From NCBI GenBank assembly GCA_942491735.1, contig CALOCN010000014.1:1674001-1738000 (forward strand): a stretch of DNA of 64,000 nt, in the 5' to 3' direction. The translations under genes were made by a program, and so were the position numbers. The notes beneath the pieces were generated by a model that had not been told where the DNA came from, searched no databases, and was given only the letters and a program-made list of their open reading frames with translations. Origin of the DNA: CALOCN01 sp942491735 (lineage in GTDB: Bacteria; Eisenbacteria; RBG-16-71-46; JABDJR01). Positions 55,893 to 64,000 of this stretch are shown here, in pieces. Each line of letters begins with the position of its first letter. Positions within the stretch are counted from its first letter, which is position 1.

Positions 55893-56735
55893 ATGGATCT
55901 CGACTATCACCTCGCCAGAACGATGCTCGTGGAGCACCCGATCGAATCCGCCCGCATCCTCGAGACGCTGGATGCGCGGGAGGCTGCCGGGATCCTGGTC
56001 GCTCTCGAACCGGACCAGGCCGCACGCGTGCTTCGGAACATGGTGCGCGCTTCGGGGGCGAAGGTGATCGTCGCCATGGACCCCGGGAAGGCGGGCCCCC
56101 TGGTGGCGGCCCTTCCGGTCTATGTGGGCGGACACATCCTGCGGCTGATGGAGACACCGCCGCGGGAAGAGCTCCTGGCCAGGGTTCCCGATCGGGTCGG
56201 GAACCCCATCCGCGCCTTCATCGACTTCGCCGCGGGAACGGCGGGGGCCTTCATGAACCCCGATGCCTTGGTCCTTCCCGGGAATCTCAAAGTGGCCGAA
56301 GCGCGACGGCGAATCCAGGAGCGCAGCGTCGCGGTAGCGGACCCGATTGGTGTCGTTGACGACAGCCAGGTACTCACCGGAGTCGTTTCCCTGGCCGCGC
56401 TCTTCTCTGCCCCCTCCGGAGCGCGGGTCGGCTCCCTGCAACGTGACGCCGAGTACACGATCCGCGCGACGGCAGGACTCCCGGCTGTTCTCGCACATGA
56501 GGGCTGGCGACACACCCATGCCCTGCCGGTGGTCGATGATCGGGGAGTGATGCTGGGATCCCTTGACCTGGTCCAGCTGCGACGCCTGGAAGACGAACTG
56601 GAGTTGGCGGCCAGGGGAAGCGAGACATCCGAAGCCCTGGGAGACCTCTTCCGAACCGGGATCAACGCCCTTCTGGGTTCGGTGTTGGCCCCTCCCAGAC
56701 CCGGCGCTGAGCCCTCGCAGGGAGACAAGTCATGA
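55893..56735 (+). CDS. MgtE N-domain/CBS protein lacking the channel
   Basis: 280 residues. N-terminal helical MgtE domain (~1-125; HPIESARILETLDAREAAGIL) and a pair of CBS motifs (~130-260; VGVVSLAAL-type strand, LPVVDDRGVMLGSLDL). There is no membrane domain. This is the cytosolic Mg2+-sensing half of MgtE, encoded alone and overlapping the full mgtE by ATGA. It may act as a regulatory subunit of the channel next door. Confidence 0.85.
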   Translation: MDLDYHLARTMLVEHPIESARILETLDAREAAGILVALEPDQAARVLRNMVRASGAKVIVAMDPGKAGPLVAALPVYVGGHILRLMETPPREELLARVPDRVGNPIRAFIDFAAGTAGAFMNPDALVLPGNLKVAEARRRIQERSVAVADPIGVVDDSQVLTGVVSLAALFSAPSGARVGSLQRDAEYTIRATAGLPAVLAHEGWRHTHALPVVDDRGVMLGSLDLVQLRRLEDELELAARGSETSEALGDLFRTGINALLGSVLAPPRPGAEPSQGDKS

Positions 56736-58039
56736 GCGAAGGTATCGAAGGGGGACTGCGCCGCCTTTCCGAAGCGCTGACCGATCGTCATCCCAAAGAC
56801 ACGGCCCGGGTCGTGGAGAAGTCCCGGGTCGAAGTGGGGGCGCAGTGGATCTCGCAGCAAACCCCGAGACGGGCCGTTTCCGTGCTGGGCAAGTTGACTG
56901 CGGAGAACGCCGAGCAGATGTTCCGGCAACTGGCTCCGGGTACGTGCGGGCCCATGCTCGAGCTCATGAACCCCCAACTGGCCGCGTCCCTGCTGGCCCG
57001 CCTTGACGAGCGCGAGCGCAAAGAGCGGTTGGCCGCTATCGAGCCGCGGCTGGCCACCGACCTGACCTCGTTGATCGAGTTTCCCGCCAACAGCGCCGGG
57101 AGACTCATGGACCCGCGGGTCGTCACCTTCCGCCCCGAGGATACGGTGCGCGATGTGATCCAGAAGGTGCGGAGCCTCAAGCGGCGGCGGATTCAGGACG
57201 TGTTCCTGGTCGACGGGAACGCGGTTCTGGTCGGCGCCATTCCCATCCAGACGGTTTTCCTGGCCGACGGGGGACAGACCCTCCGCTCTCTCGTCGACGG
57301 TCCCCCGGCAAGTGTTCCTGCCACCTCGTCACGGGCCGCCGTCCTGGAAACCCTCCAGGAGCACCGGGTGGCCACCCTCCCTGTGGTCGATTTCGAGAAC
57401 CGACTTGTGGGGGTTCTTCGCCAGGACGAACTCCTGGCCACCACCGCCGAGAGCGCCAGCGCGAGGATGGCCAAGATGGTCGGGGCCGGTCAGGACGAGC
57501 GGGCGCTCTCCTCACCGCTCTTTGCCGTGCGCAAGCGCCTTCCCTGGCTCGAGATCAACCTGCTCACCGCGTTCCTGGCCGCGTCGGTCGTCGGCATCTT
57601 CGAGGAGACGATCGCCAAGTTCACCGCGCTGGCCGTTCTCCTGCCGGTGGTGGCCGGCCAGTCCGGCAATACCGGAGCCCAGGCCCTGGCGGTGACCATG
57701 CGGGGCCTGGCCCTGCGCGAGATCCGGGTCCGCCACTGGTGGCAGGTCGCGGGAAAGGAACTGATCGCCGGCTTCCTGAACGGCGTGGCGGTGGCCCTGA
57801 CCACGGCCGCGGCCGTCTATATCTGGAGTCGTTCGCTGGGTTTGTCCCTGGTGATCTGTGTGTCCATGATCATCTCGATGACCGCGGCCGGGTTCGCTGG
57901 AGCGGTCATCCCCATGATCCTGACCTCGCTTCGCCAGGACCCGGCCCAGTCCTCCTCGATCATCCTGACCACGGTCACCGATGTCGCCGGGTTCTTCAGT
58001 TTCCTGGGAATCGCCACGTTGTTGATGTCGATGCTCTAG
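56732..58039 (+). CDS. mgtE: MgtE magnesium channel
   Basis: 435 residues with N domain (~20-120), CBS pair (~125-250), plug helix and C-terminal five-helix channel. The pore segment AVLLPVVAGQSGNTGAQAL matches the MgtE P-x-x-G-G/Q-N-x-G filter. It imports Mg2+ (or Co2+/Mn2+) and is gated by Mg2+ binding to the CBS/N domains. Overlaps the half-size paralogue before it by 4 bp. Confidence 0.93.
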   Translation: MSEGIEGGLRRLSEALTDRHPKDTARVVEKSRVEVGAQWISQQTPRRAVSVLGKLTAENAEQMFRQLAPGTCGPMLELMNPQLAASLLARLDERERKERLAAIEPRLATDLTSLIEFPANSAGRLMDPRVVTFRPEDTVRDVIQKVRSLKRRRIQDVFLVDGNAVLVGAIPIQTVFLADGGQTLRSLVDGPPASVPATSSRAAVLETLQEHRVATLPVVDFENRLVGVLRQDELLATTAESASARMAKMVGAGQDERALSSPLFAVRKRLPWLEINLLTAFLAASVVGIFEETIAKFTALAVLLPVVAGQSGNTGAQALAVTMRGLALREIRVRHWWQVAGKELIAGFLNGVAVALTTAAAVYIWSRSLGLSLVICVSMIISMTAAGFAGAVIPMILTSLRQDPAQSSSIILTTVTDVAGFFSFLGIATLLMSML

Positions 58040-58052
58040 CTGGGGGTTCGGT

Positions 58053-58585
58053 TCATCCGATCGCGTCGATGAGGCGGCGGAAGTAGGTCGGCATTTCATG
58101 CCGGGGGTACCACGCCAACGCGATCTCCTGGTCCAGCCACCGACCCGGGCACAGGTCCACCAGGGATCCCGCCGCCAGCCGGGGCTGCGCGAAGTCCTCG
58201 GGCAGCACCGTGTAACCCAGGCCCGCCGTCACCAGGTCGGCCAGGGCGTCCGGGTTGTTCACGAGAGGCCGCGCATCAGACTGGACGCGCCGGTCACGGT
58301 CACCCGGACGTCCAGGGCCGCGTCACCCCGACGTACGAAGGTGAGAAGTTCCCCCTCCAGGTCGTCCACCCGCTGGCACCAGCGCACCAGCGCTTCTCCT
58401 TCCGCGGTGGGGAACATCCCCTTGCGTGAGCGCACGAACAGGGTGGTACCCAGCTCCCGCTCCAGGGCGCGGATACGCTGGGTGACCCCGGTCTGGCTGA
58501 GGCCGATCTGCCGGGCCGCTCCATGAACCGTGCCCTGTTCCACAATGGCCTTGAAGGCCTCGACGCCGTGGTGAAGTAAACTCAT
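58053..58585 (-). pseudogene. ArgP-like LysR regulator with internal deletion and frameshift
   Basis: Two abutting frames. 58585-58259 gives 108 residues: a LysR-type HTH (TVHGAARQIGLSQTGVTQRI) and the first strand of the effector domain (VTVTGASSLMRGL). 58262-58053 gives 69 residues matching only the end of an ArgP-type effector domain (NNPDALADLVTAGLGYTVLP... YFRRLIDAIG). Roughly 120 middle residues are absent, and the two parts are in different frames, joined by a GTGA overlap. Either a decayed gene, an assembly deletion, or, less likely, a reshaped two-part regulator. It is divergent from argGH with an intact LysR-type operator between. Confidence 0.75.
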
Positions 58586-58623
58586 TTGAAATCATTAATA
58601 GCTGACAATAATGAATTTTGCAA
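58586..58623. promoter_or_regulatory. LysR-type operator and divergent promoters (argP-like / argG)
   Basis: Strikingly AT-rich. TCATTA-N11-TAATGA (58592-58614) is a classic LysR T-N11-A dyad. Minus strand: TTGCAA (58618-58623), 17 bp, TATTAA (58595-58600), with the regulator start only 9 bp beyond. Plus strand: TTGAAA (58586-58591) with AATAAT or TAATGA downstream (58607-58614) could drive argG. The dyad lies inside both candidate promoters. Confidence 0.6.
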
Positions 58624-58684
58624 CTCACGTACGTCTCTCTATCCTTGCTCGCTCGTGTTGCCCTGAGCCAAAGGAGAGAAGGAA

Positions 58685-59977
58685 ATGGAGTTGGAGACGC
58701 AGGCAGACGGCAAGAAGGTCGTTCTGGCCTACAGCGGCGGTTTGGATACCTCGGTGATCCTGGTCTGGCTGTTGGAGAAGGGTTACGAGGTGATTGCCTA
58801 CATTGCCGACGTGGGCCAGACCGACGACCTGGCCGCAGCCGAGCGCAAGGCTCTGGCCACCGGGGCCAGCAAGGTCTATGTGGAGGATCTGAAGGAAGAG
58901 CTGGTGACCGGCTACATCTTCCCCATGATCTCGGCCAACGCGACCTACGAGGGGCGCTACCTCCAGGGGACCGCGGTGGCCCGGCCGCTCATCGCCAAGC
59001 GCCAGATCGAGATCGCGCACCGGGAGGGGGCCGCGTGGGTCTCGCATGGGGCGACCGGGAAGGGCAACGACCAGGTGCGGTTCGAGCTCGCGTACTACGC
59101 GCTGGATCCGGGGATCCAGGTCTTTGCCCCCTGGAAGGACTCTGAGTTCCTGGCCGACTTCCGGGGCCGCACCGACATGATCCGCTATGCCGAAGCGCAC
59201 GGGATCGAGGTCAAGTCCACCCGCGCCAAACCGTTCAGCGAGGACGAGAACCTGCTGCACATCAGTCACGAGGCGGGCATCCTGGAGGATCCCAGCCGGG
59301 TGGCGCCCCCCGAGGTCTACTCCCGCACCGTGGCTCCGGAACGGGCTCCGGACCAGGCGGCTCAGTTGCGCATCGCCTTCAAGGATGGGGTTCCGGTCGA
59401 GGTTGCCAATCTCGATGACGGAACGTTGGTCCAGGGGGCGCTCCCGTTGTTCACCTACCTGAACGCGATGGGAGGCGCCCACGCCGTGGGCCGGGTGGAC
59501 ATGGTGGAGAACCGGTTCGTGGGGGTGAAGTCGCGTGGCGTGTACGAGACCCCCGGCGGCACCATTCTCATGGCGGCCCTGCGGGATCTGGAGGGGGTGG
59601 CCATGGATCGGGAGGTGATGCGTCTGCGCAACATGCTGGCGGCCAAGGTGGCGGAGCTCATCTACAACGGGTTCTGGTTCAGTCCGGAAATGGAGTTCCT
59701 CATGTCGGCGGTGAACAAGAGTCAGGAACTCATCGACGGCCATGTGGTGGTGAAGCTGTACAAGGGGGGCGTCTACCCGGTGTCCCGGTATAGCCCAAGT
59801 TCCCTCTACGACCAGGAGCTGTCCAGCATGGATGTGGAAGGCGGGTTCGATCAGACCGACGCCCAGGGGTTCATTCGCATCAACGCCATCCGGCTCAAGG
59901 CACATCACGCCATTTGCCGGAAGCGGGCCGAGGCGCAGCAGAAGAAGCAGGCGCAGGAAGTGGTGGTGACGGGATGA
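58685..59977 (+). CDS. argG: Argininosuccinate synthase
   Basis: 430 residues. Joins citrulline and aspartate with ATP to give argininosuccinate, the penultimate step of arginine synthesis. P-loop-like AYSGGLDTS at the N-terminus, EGRYLQGTAVARPLIAKRQ and SHGATGKGNDQVRFE are diagnostic. ATG follows AAAGGAGAGAAGGAA. It overlaps argH by ATGA. Confidence 0.97.
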   Translation: MELETQADGKKVVLAYSGGLDTSVILVWLLEKGYEVIAYIADVGQTDDLAAAERKALATGASKVYVEDLKEELVTGYIFPMISANATYEGRYLQGTAVARPLIAKRQIEIAHREGAAWVSHGATGKGNDQVRFELAYYALDPGIQVFAPWKDSEFLADFRGRTDMIRYAEAHGIEVKSTRAKPFSEDENLLHISHEAGILEDPSRVAPPEVYSRTVAPERAPDQAAQLRIAFKDGVPVEVANLDDGTLVQGALPLFTYLNAMGGAHAVGRVDMVENRFVGVKSRGVYETPGGTILMAALRDLEGVAMDREVMRLRNMLAAKVAELIYNGFWFSPEMEFLMSAVNKSQELIDGHVVVKLYKGGVYPVSRYSPSSLYDQELSSMDVEGGFDQTDAQGFIRINAIRLKAHHAICRKRAEAQQKKQAQEVVVTG

Positions 59978-61161
59978 GCACGCTCTGGACACGCAAGGAA
60001 GCCGTGGATCCCTGGTTGGAAGCGTTTCTCGCCGGCAGTGACGCATCCCTGGATCTCGAGTTGATTCCCCACGATTGCCGCGCCTCGCGCGTCCACGCCC
60101 GGATGCTGCACGGCATTGGGGTGTTGACGGCGGACGAGTTGACGTCGCTGGAGGCGGGGTTGGCGGAGATCGAGGCACTCTCGGCAAGAGGGGAGTTCGT
60201 CATCGCCCCGGGAGAGGAGGATGGCCACACCGCCATCGAGAACTTCCTCACCGCCCGGTGCGGGGATGCGGGGAAGAAGATCCATACCGGCCGATCGCGG
60301 AACGATCAGGTGCTGACCGCGATGCGTCTGTGGGAGAAGGAGAAGCTGGCGGCCGTGCTCGCGGCGCTCGATGGGTACGTCGCGGCCCTCGGCGCGGTGT
60401 GCCAGGAGAAGGGCGCGACTCCCATGCCCGGCTATACGCACATGCAGCCGGCCATGCCCACCACGGTTGGGGTCTGGCTGGGGAGTTTTGGGGCCGCGGC
60501 GGAGGATGATCGGCGCTACGTGGAGCTGGCGCTGGAATCGGTGGACCAGTGTCCCCTGGGATCCGCGGCCGGATTCGGTGTGCCGGTGATCGACCTGGAC
60601 CGCGAGCGCACCGCGGCCGAGCTGGGCTTTGCCCGGGTGCAGACGAATCCCATGTACGCGCAGCTCAGCCGGGGCCGGATGGAGACGTTGATCCTCGCCG
60701 CGTGCAGTCAGGTCATGCAGGGGCTCAACCGGCTTGCCGTGGATCTGATGCTGTTCTCCACACGTGAGTTCGGGTTTGTTTCCCTGCCTGCGTCCTTGTG
60801 CACCGGGAGCTCGATCATGCCCCAGAAGCGAAATCCCGACGTGCTGGAGCTGGTGCGGGGCAATCTCCATGTGGTGCTGGGGGAGGAGACCAAGGTCCGC
60901 ACCCTCACCGCGGGCCTCATGTCCGGCTACAACCGGGACACGCAGCTCTCCAAGGGCCCGGTCATGCACGGGATGGGAGTGACCCTCGATTGCCTGCGCG
61001 CCATGACCCTCGTGGTGGAGGGGCTTACGGTGGACGAGGCAGCCTGCGCGGCGGCACTCACCGAGGAGCTCTACGCCACGGAGCGGGCGTTGGAGCTGGT
61101 GGCCGGGGGGGTGCCGTTCCGGGATGCCTACCGGCAGGTGGCGGCGGCGCGGGAGCGTTGA
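59974..61161 (+). CDS. argH: Argininosuccinate lyase
   Basis: 395 residues, about 60 shorter than most ArgH at the C-terminus, but with all the core motifs: HTGRSRNDQ, TPMPGYTHMQPAMPTTVG and the fumarase-family signature GSSIMPQKRNPD. Cleaves argininosuccinate to arginine and fumarate. ATG 59974 overlaps the argG stop; the frame extends upstream within argG but without homology. The short C-terminus looks natural since the stop is clean. Confidence 0.95.
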   Translation: MSTLWTRKEAVDPWLEAFLAGSDASLDLELIPHDCRASRVHARMLHGIGVLTADELTSLEAGLAEIEALSARGEFVIAPGEEDGHTAIENFLTARCGDAGKKIHTGRSRNDQVLTAMRLWEKEKLAAVLAALDGYVAALGAVCQEKGATPMPGYTHMQPAMPTTVGVWLGSFGAAAEDDRRYVELALESVDQCPLGSAAGFGVPVIDLDRERTAAELGFARVQTNPMYAQLSRGRMETLILAACSQVMQGLNRLAVDLMLFSTREFGFVSLPASLCTGSSIMPQKRNPDVLELVRGNLHVVLGEETKVRTLTAGLMSGYNRDTQLSKGPVMHGMGVTLDCLRAMTLVVEGLTVDEAACAAALTEELYATERALELVAGGVPFRDAYRQVAAARER

Positions 61162-61222
61162 CTCGCACCCGGGAACGGGAGTACGTTGCGCCTACCCAAT
61201 ATGAACCCTGGAGGCGCAAACC

Positions 61223-62068
61223 ATGTCCGTAGGACCCTTGATCCCGGGACTCCCCGAACCCGAGACGAACGCATCGGAACTCCTGCGAAACATGTACGAG
61301 GAGTACACCGGTGCCGACGGGCAGAAGCACAAGACCCGGGTCACCACCGCCAACATGGAGTTCGTGGTCCGGGCGACGGGCGGCAAGGTCATCACGATCA
61401 AGTTCGACAAGAACTTCACGAAAAAGCACCTGTTCACCTACACCAAGAAGGATCCCACCGGTGGCAAGCAGATCCTGGACATGACGGAGGACGAGTTCAA
61501 GGCCCTCCCTGCCTTGTATGCTTCCGCGAACCAGGCGAAGCTCCTCAAGCAGGCGGGTCACCGGACCACGGCGGAGCAGCGCCTCCTCTGCAAGCACTGC
61601 GGTCACGAGGAAAAGAAGCACCAGACCGGTTCGGGGAACCCCGCGCCCAGCTGTAAGGACAAGCTGCCCAGCGGTGCCGACTGTACCTGCACGAAAACGA
61701 CGCCGTTCGAGGCCAACGACCCGGTCGCGCTCTACGAGAAGAACCGAACGGCCAAGGGGAAGCCCACCGTCAATCCGCTTGCCGGGGCCACGACGTCCAA
61801 GACCTCGTACATCATCATGAACGAGATCCCGCGCGCCAACTTTGAAAAGACGGTGGCCGACGCCATCCTGGCCCAGGCGAGTTGGGATGCGAACGGCGAG
61901 CACATCGACTGGGACTTCAATAAGCCGGGGTGCGTCATCACGGTCGATACGACCCAGGCGCCCGCCGCGTGGGCCAAGGCGAAAGGGGCCAAGGTCTTGG
62001 TGAAGAACAAGACCACCGACGCCAACCGCCCCACTTACGAGGTGTTCCACTTCGACGGAACCCTCTGA
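61223..62068 (+). CDS. Unknown Cys/His-rich protein
   Basis: 281 residues, no family recognised. N-terminal ~105 residues contain KKHLFTYTKKDPTGGKQILDM. A Cys/His cluster (~122-154: CKHCGHEEKKH, then CKDKLPSGADCTC) could bind one or two zinc ions. The C-terminal ~90 residues are strand-rich and end in VFHFDGTL. Basic overall, cytosolic, GGAGG before the ATG. No neighbour gives a clue. Confidence 0.7.
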   Translation: MSVGPLIPGLPEPETNASELLRNMYEEYTGADGQKHKTRVTTANMEFVVRATGGKVITIKFDKNFTKKHLFTYTKKDPTGGKQILDMTEDEFKALPALYASANQAKLLKQAGHRTTAEQRLLCKHCGHEEKKHQTGSGNPAPSCKDKLPSGADCTCTKTTPFEANDPVALYEKNRTAKGKPTVNPLAGATTSKTSYIIMNEIPRANFEKTVADAILAQASWDANGEHIDWDFNKPGCVITVDTTQAPAAWAKAKGAKVLVKNKTTDANRPTYEVFHFDGTL

Positions 62069-62086
62069 GAACCCTCGGGGCTCCGG

Positions 62087-62950
62087 TCACGCGTGTAGGT
62101 AGTCCTCGAAGAGCCTGAGCGTGCGACGCCAGGCCAGTTCGGCGGCGGTACGGTCGTACCGCGCCTCGCTGGTGTCGTTGTGGAAACCGTGCCCCTGCCC
62201 CGGATACATGTGGATGGTGTAGGGGACGCCGTGCGTGTCGAGCGCCGCGCGGAACTCGGGGATCCCGGCGTTGATCCGCTCGTCGGTGCCGGCGTAGTGC
62301 ATCATGAGCGGAGCAGTCACCTTGGCCACGGCGTCGTCGCTCAATGCGCGGCCGTAGAAGCAGACCGCGGCGGCCACCGCCGTTTCCCGGGCTGCGCACA
62401 GCAGGGACACTCCACCTCCATAGCAGAACCCGACCGTCCCCACCCGGCCTGTGCAGTTCCCGCTTGCCGCGAGGTAGGGGACTCCGGCCATGACGTCGGT
62501 GGTGATCCTCTCCGAGTCGGCGTTCCGGAACCGGTCGCGGGCCGCTTCCTGGTCCTCGAGACCGCCGCCAACGTAGCTCAGTCCGTCGGGGGCCAGGGCC
62601 ACATAGCCGGCCAGAGCGGCACGCCGGGCCACGTCCTTGATGTGCGCGTTCAGCCCACGGTTCTCGTGGATGACCAGGATGCCGGGAAGGGGGCCCGGTG
62701 CCTCGGCGGGATGGGCCAGGTAGCCCTGCACGGGACCGCTCGGGCCTTCATAGGTGACGGTGCTCGTGGTGAGCCGCGGATCTCCGGGGTCGATCTGCTG
62801 CCCGTGGGCCCAATTCGGCTCCAGCAGGGACAGGAGCGTGGTCGCGGCGGCCGTACTTCCCGCGATCTCGGTGACCCGGCGCAGGAAGTCCCGGCGGGGC
62901 ATATCGCCGTGGATGTACTCGTTGTAGAGGGAGGTGACTCTGGAATCCAT
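62087..62950 (-). CDS. Tat-exported dienelactone hydrolase-family protein
   Basis: 287 residues. Tat-type leader (PRRDFLRRVTEIAGS) and a dienelactone hydrolase fold with the triad Cys in GFCYGG, Asp in GTDERI and His in GHGFHND. The nucleophile is Cys as in true DLH. Substrate unknown; ester or lactone cleavage in the periplasm is likely. Confidence 0.9.
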   Translation of the reverse strand: MDSRVTSLYNEYIHGDMPRRDFLRRVTEIAGSTAAATTLLSLLEPNWAHGQQIDPGDPRLTTSTVTYEGPSGPVQGYLAHPAEAPGPLPGILVIHENRGLNAHIKDVARRAALAGYVALAPDGLSYVGGGLEDQEAARDRFRNADSERITTDVMAGVPYLAASGNCTGRVGTVGFCYGGGVSLLCAARETAVAAAVCFYGRALSDDAVAKVTAPLMMHYAGTDERINAGIPEFRAALDTHGVPYTIHMYPGQGHGFHNDTSEARYDRTAAELAWRRTLRLFEDYLHA

Positions 62951-63122
62951 GAGGGAGCTCCGCGGTGGATGGTTGGTCTTGAACGGTTCTCAGGAGCGAT
63001 CGTGGAATGATAGTACCCCGGCCCTCGACATGTGGGATAATCCGCACCGCCGCCCAGCCCAGCCTACCTGGGCCCGACATCACCCCCTCACCAAGGCGAC
63101 CAGCCGGGAAAGTTGATCCCCA

Positions 63123-64000
63123 GTGAAGTGCACCACGCTGATTGTTGCTCCCCTGTTGTCCATCCTCACCCTTCTTGGCGTCGTGGCCGACGCGTCCGCG
63201 CAGAAGCCCGCGGCTCCGCGCCAGCTGGAGATCGTCCCCAGTGAGAGTGAAAGTTCCTATCGCTTTCAGAACATGCGGGTCAGCAGGGAGACCGGCGCTC
63301 CGGTCGCCCTGTACTCGGTGAACTACGCGGTCACCCCGTCCACCCCGCTGAACATGGCAACGCAATACCTCCAGGAGAACAGCGCGCTTCTGCGCATGCA
63401 ACCGGACATCAGCGACCTGCAGCATTCCTCCACCCGGGAAACGCCCGGTGGCTATCATGTCCGATTCCGCCAGCATGTCGACGGCTATCCCATGTACGGC
63501 GGGGACATCGTGGTCAACATCAATCGCCAGAACATGGTGACGTTCGTGATGAGCGACTACAAGCCCCTGGTGGATCTGGGTGTTTCCACTCCGTCACTGT
63601 CGCTCGCTGCGGCCGAGCGGATCGCCGACGGGTATCTGAACGTGCAGGGCACGATCCGCCACCGGGACCGGGCCACGGTGGTGTACCTCCACAATTCCGT
63701 CGCCCGGTTGGTGCATGAGATCACCATCGTGCCCGCTGAGGACATGTTCGGCGACTGGGAGATCCTGGTCGATGCGGTGACGGGGGAGATCCTGCGGGCC
63801 GAGAACAAGGCGGTTCACGCCACGACCGACGGATCCGGCTGGGTGTTCGATCCGGATCCGCTGACCCACGCCCGGGCGACGTATCAGACCGGCGGTCAGT
63901 TCGGGGACAACAACGACGCCGATACGGACTCGCTGACCGCCCACATCGTGCAGCGGACCCTGCCCGACATCGAGTTCGACGGTATGTATCACCTCCGGGG
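63123..64000 (+). CDS. Fungalysin/thermolysin-type metalloprotease precursor (3' partial)
   Basis: The frame begins at GTG 63123 and is open to the window edge (292 codons). Signal peptide LIVAPLLSILTLLGVVADASA, then an FTP propeptide (PLNMATQYLQENSALLRM; GYHVRFRQHVDGYPMYGGDIVVN) and a PepSY-like segment (GDWEILVDAVTGEILRAENKA). This is the pro-region of M4/M36 proteases; the catalytic HExxH would lie past the edge. GATAAT at 63036 may be a -10 element. Confidence 0.82.
   Translation, partial: MKCTTLIVAPLLSILTLLGVVADASAQKPAAPRQLEIVPSESESSYRFQNMRVSRETGAPVALYSVNYAVTPSTPLNMATQYLQENSALLRMQPDISDLQHSSTRETPGGYHVRFRQHVDGYPMYGGDIVVNINRQNMVTFVMSDYKPLVDLGVSTPSLSLAAAERIADGYLNVQGTIRHRDRATVVYLHNSVARLVHEITIVPAEDMFGDWEILVDAVTGEILRAENKAVHATTDGSGWVFDPDPLTHARATYQTGGQFGDNNDADTDSLTAHIVQRTLPDIEFDGMYHLR

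Noticed and set aside
54912..56519. A long N-terminal extension of the MscS-like protein
   Set aside because: The extra 259 residues lie antisense to the MgtE-like gene and lack family features; AGGAGG precedes the ATG at 55742.

Overview
The window is GC-rich, gene-dense DNA from a free-living bacterium. Several secreted proteins are built on the plan of FCB-group candidate phyla (Gemmatimonadota, Eisenbacteria, Krumholzibacteriota, Latescibacterota type): signal peptide, beta-rich or beta-helical body, and a C-terminal FlgD-like Ig domain. Examples are the GH16 enzyme at 38203-39996 and the 1669-residue CSLREA/beta-helix protein at 46549-51558. The phylum is inferred from this style only; no rRNA, tRNA, CRISPR array, phage or insertion sequence was seen.

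Layout. 1-6720: a signalling and twitching operon (HEAT-repeat Ser/Thr kinase, two PilT-type ATPases, and a membrane HD-GYP protein fused to a PP2C phosphatase). 6733-11427: the PrkA/YeaH/SpoVR stress operon, with a sigma-54-like promoter in a 486-bp upstream gap. 11914-18164: mostly housekeeping genes (HIT protein, thioesterase, alanyl-tRNA editing protein, folE, 6-phosphogluconolactonase) plus envelope proteins. 18181-19481: a cysteine-free TlpA-like protein divergent from an exported peroxiredoxin-like selenoprotein. 19527-23219: an ABC exporter and the NrfHA nitrite-to-ammonium system. 23270-32751: unknown and envelope proteins, a large GT-C/TPR membrane protein, an RRM protein, SEC-C and SWIB proteins, and a VOC-cupin protein. 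32767-38190: a SWIM-SNF2 helicase, a quinone-oxidoreductase-like MDR protein, and a YciO-type gene followed by a second, ArsC-like selenoprotein. 38203-51558: secreted hydrolases and the giant beta-helix protein. 51638-52736: a toxin-antitoxin-like pair under a palindromic operator. 52752-58039: cupin, STAS protein, APC permease plus MscS-like channel, and a tandem of a channel-less MgtE-like protein with a full MgtE. 58053-61161: an internally deleted ArgP-like regulator divergent from argGH. 61223-64000: an unknown Cys/His-rich protein, a Tat-exported dienelactone hydrolase, and the start of a fungalysin-type protease that runs off the edge.

The main points for follow-up are the two in-frame UGA (Sec) genes with SECIS-like hairpins, the kinase/phosphatase/HD-GYP/PilT operon, the gutted ArgP-like regulator with an intact LysR-type operator, and a textbook promoter/operator that would give a leaderless mRNA for the toxin-antitoxin pair. 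The genome must carry selA, selB, selC and selD elsewhere; none is in this window.
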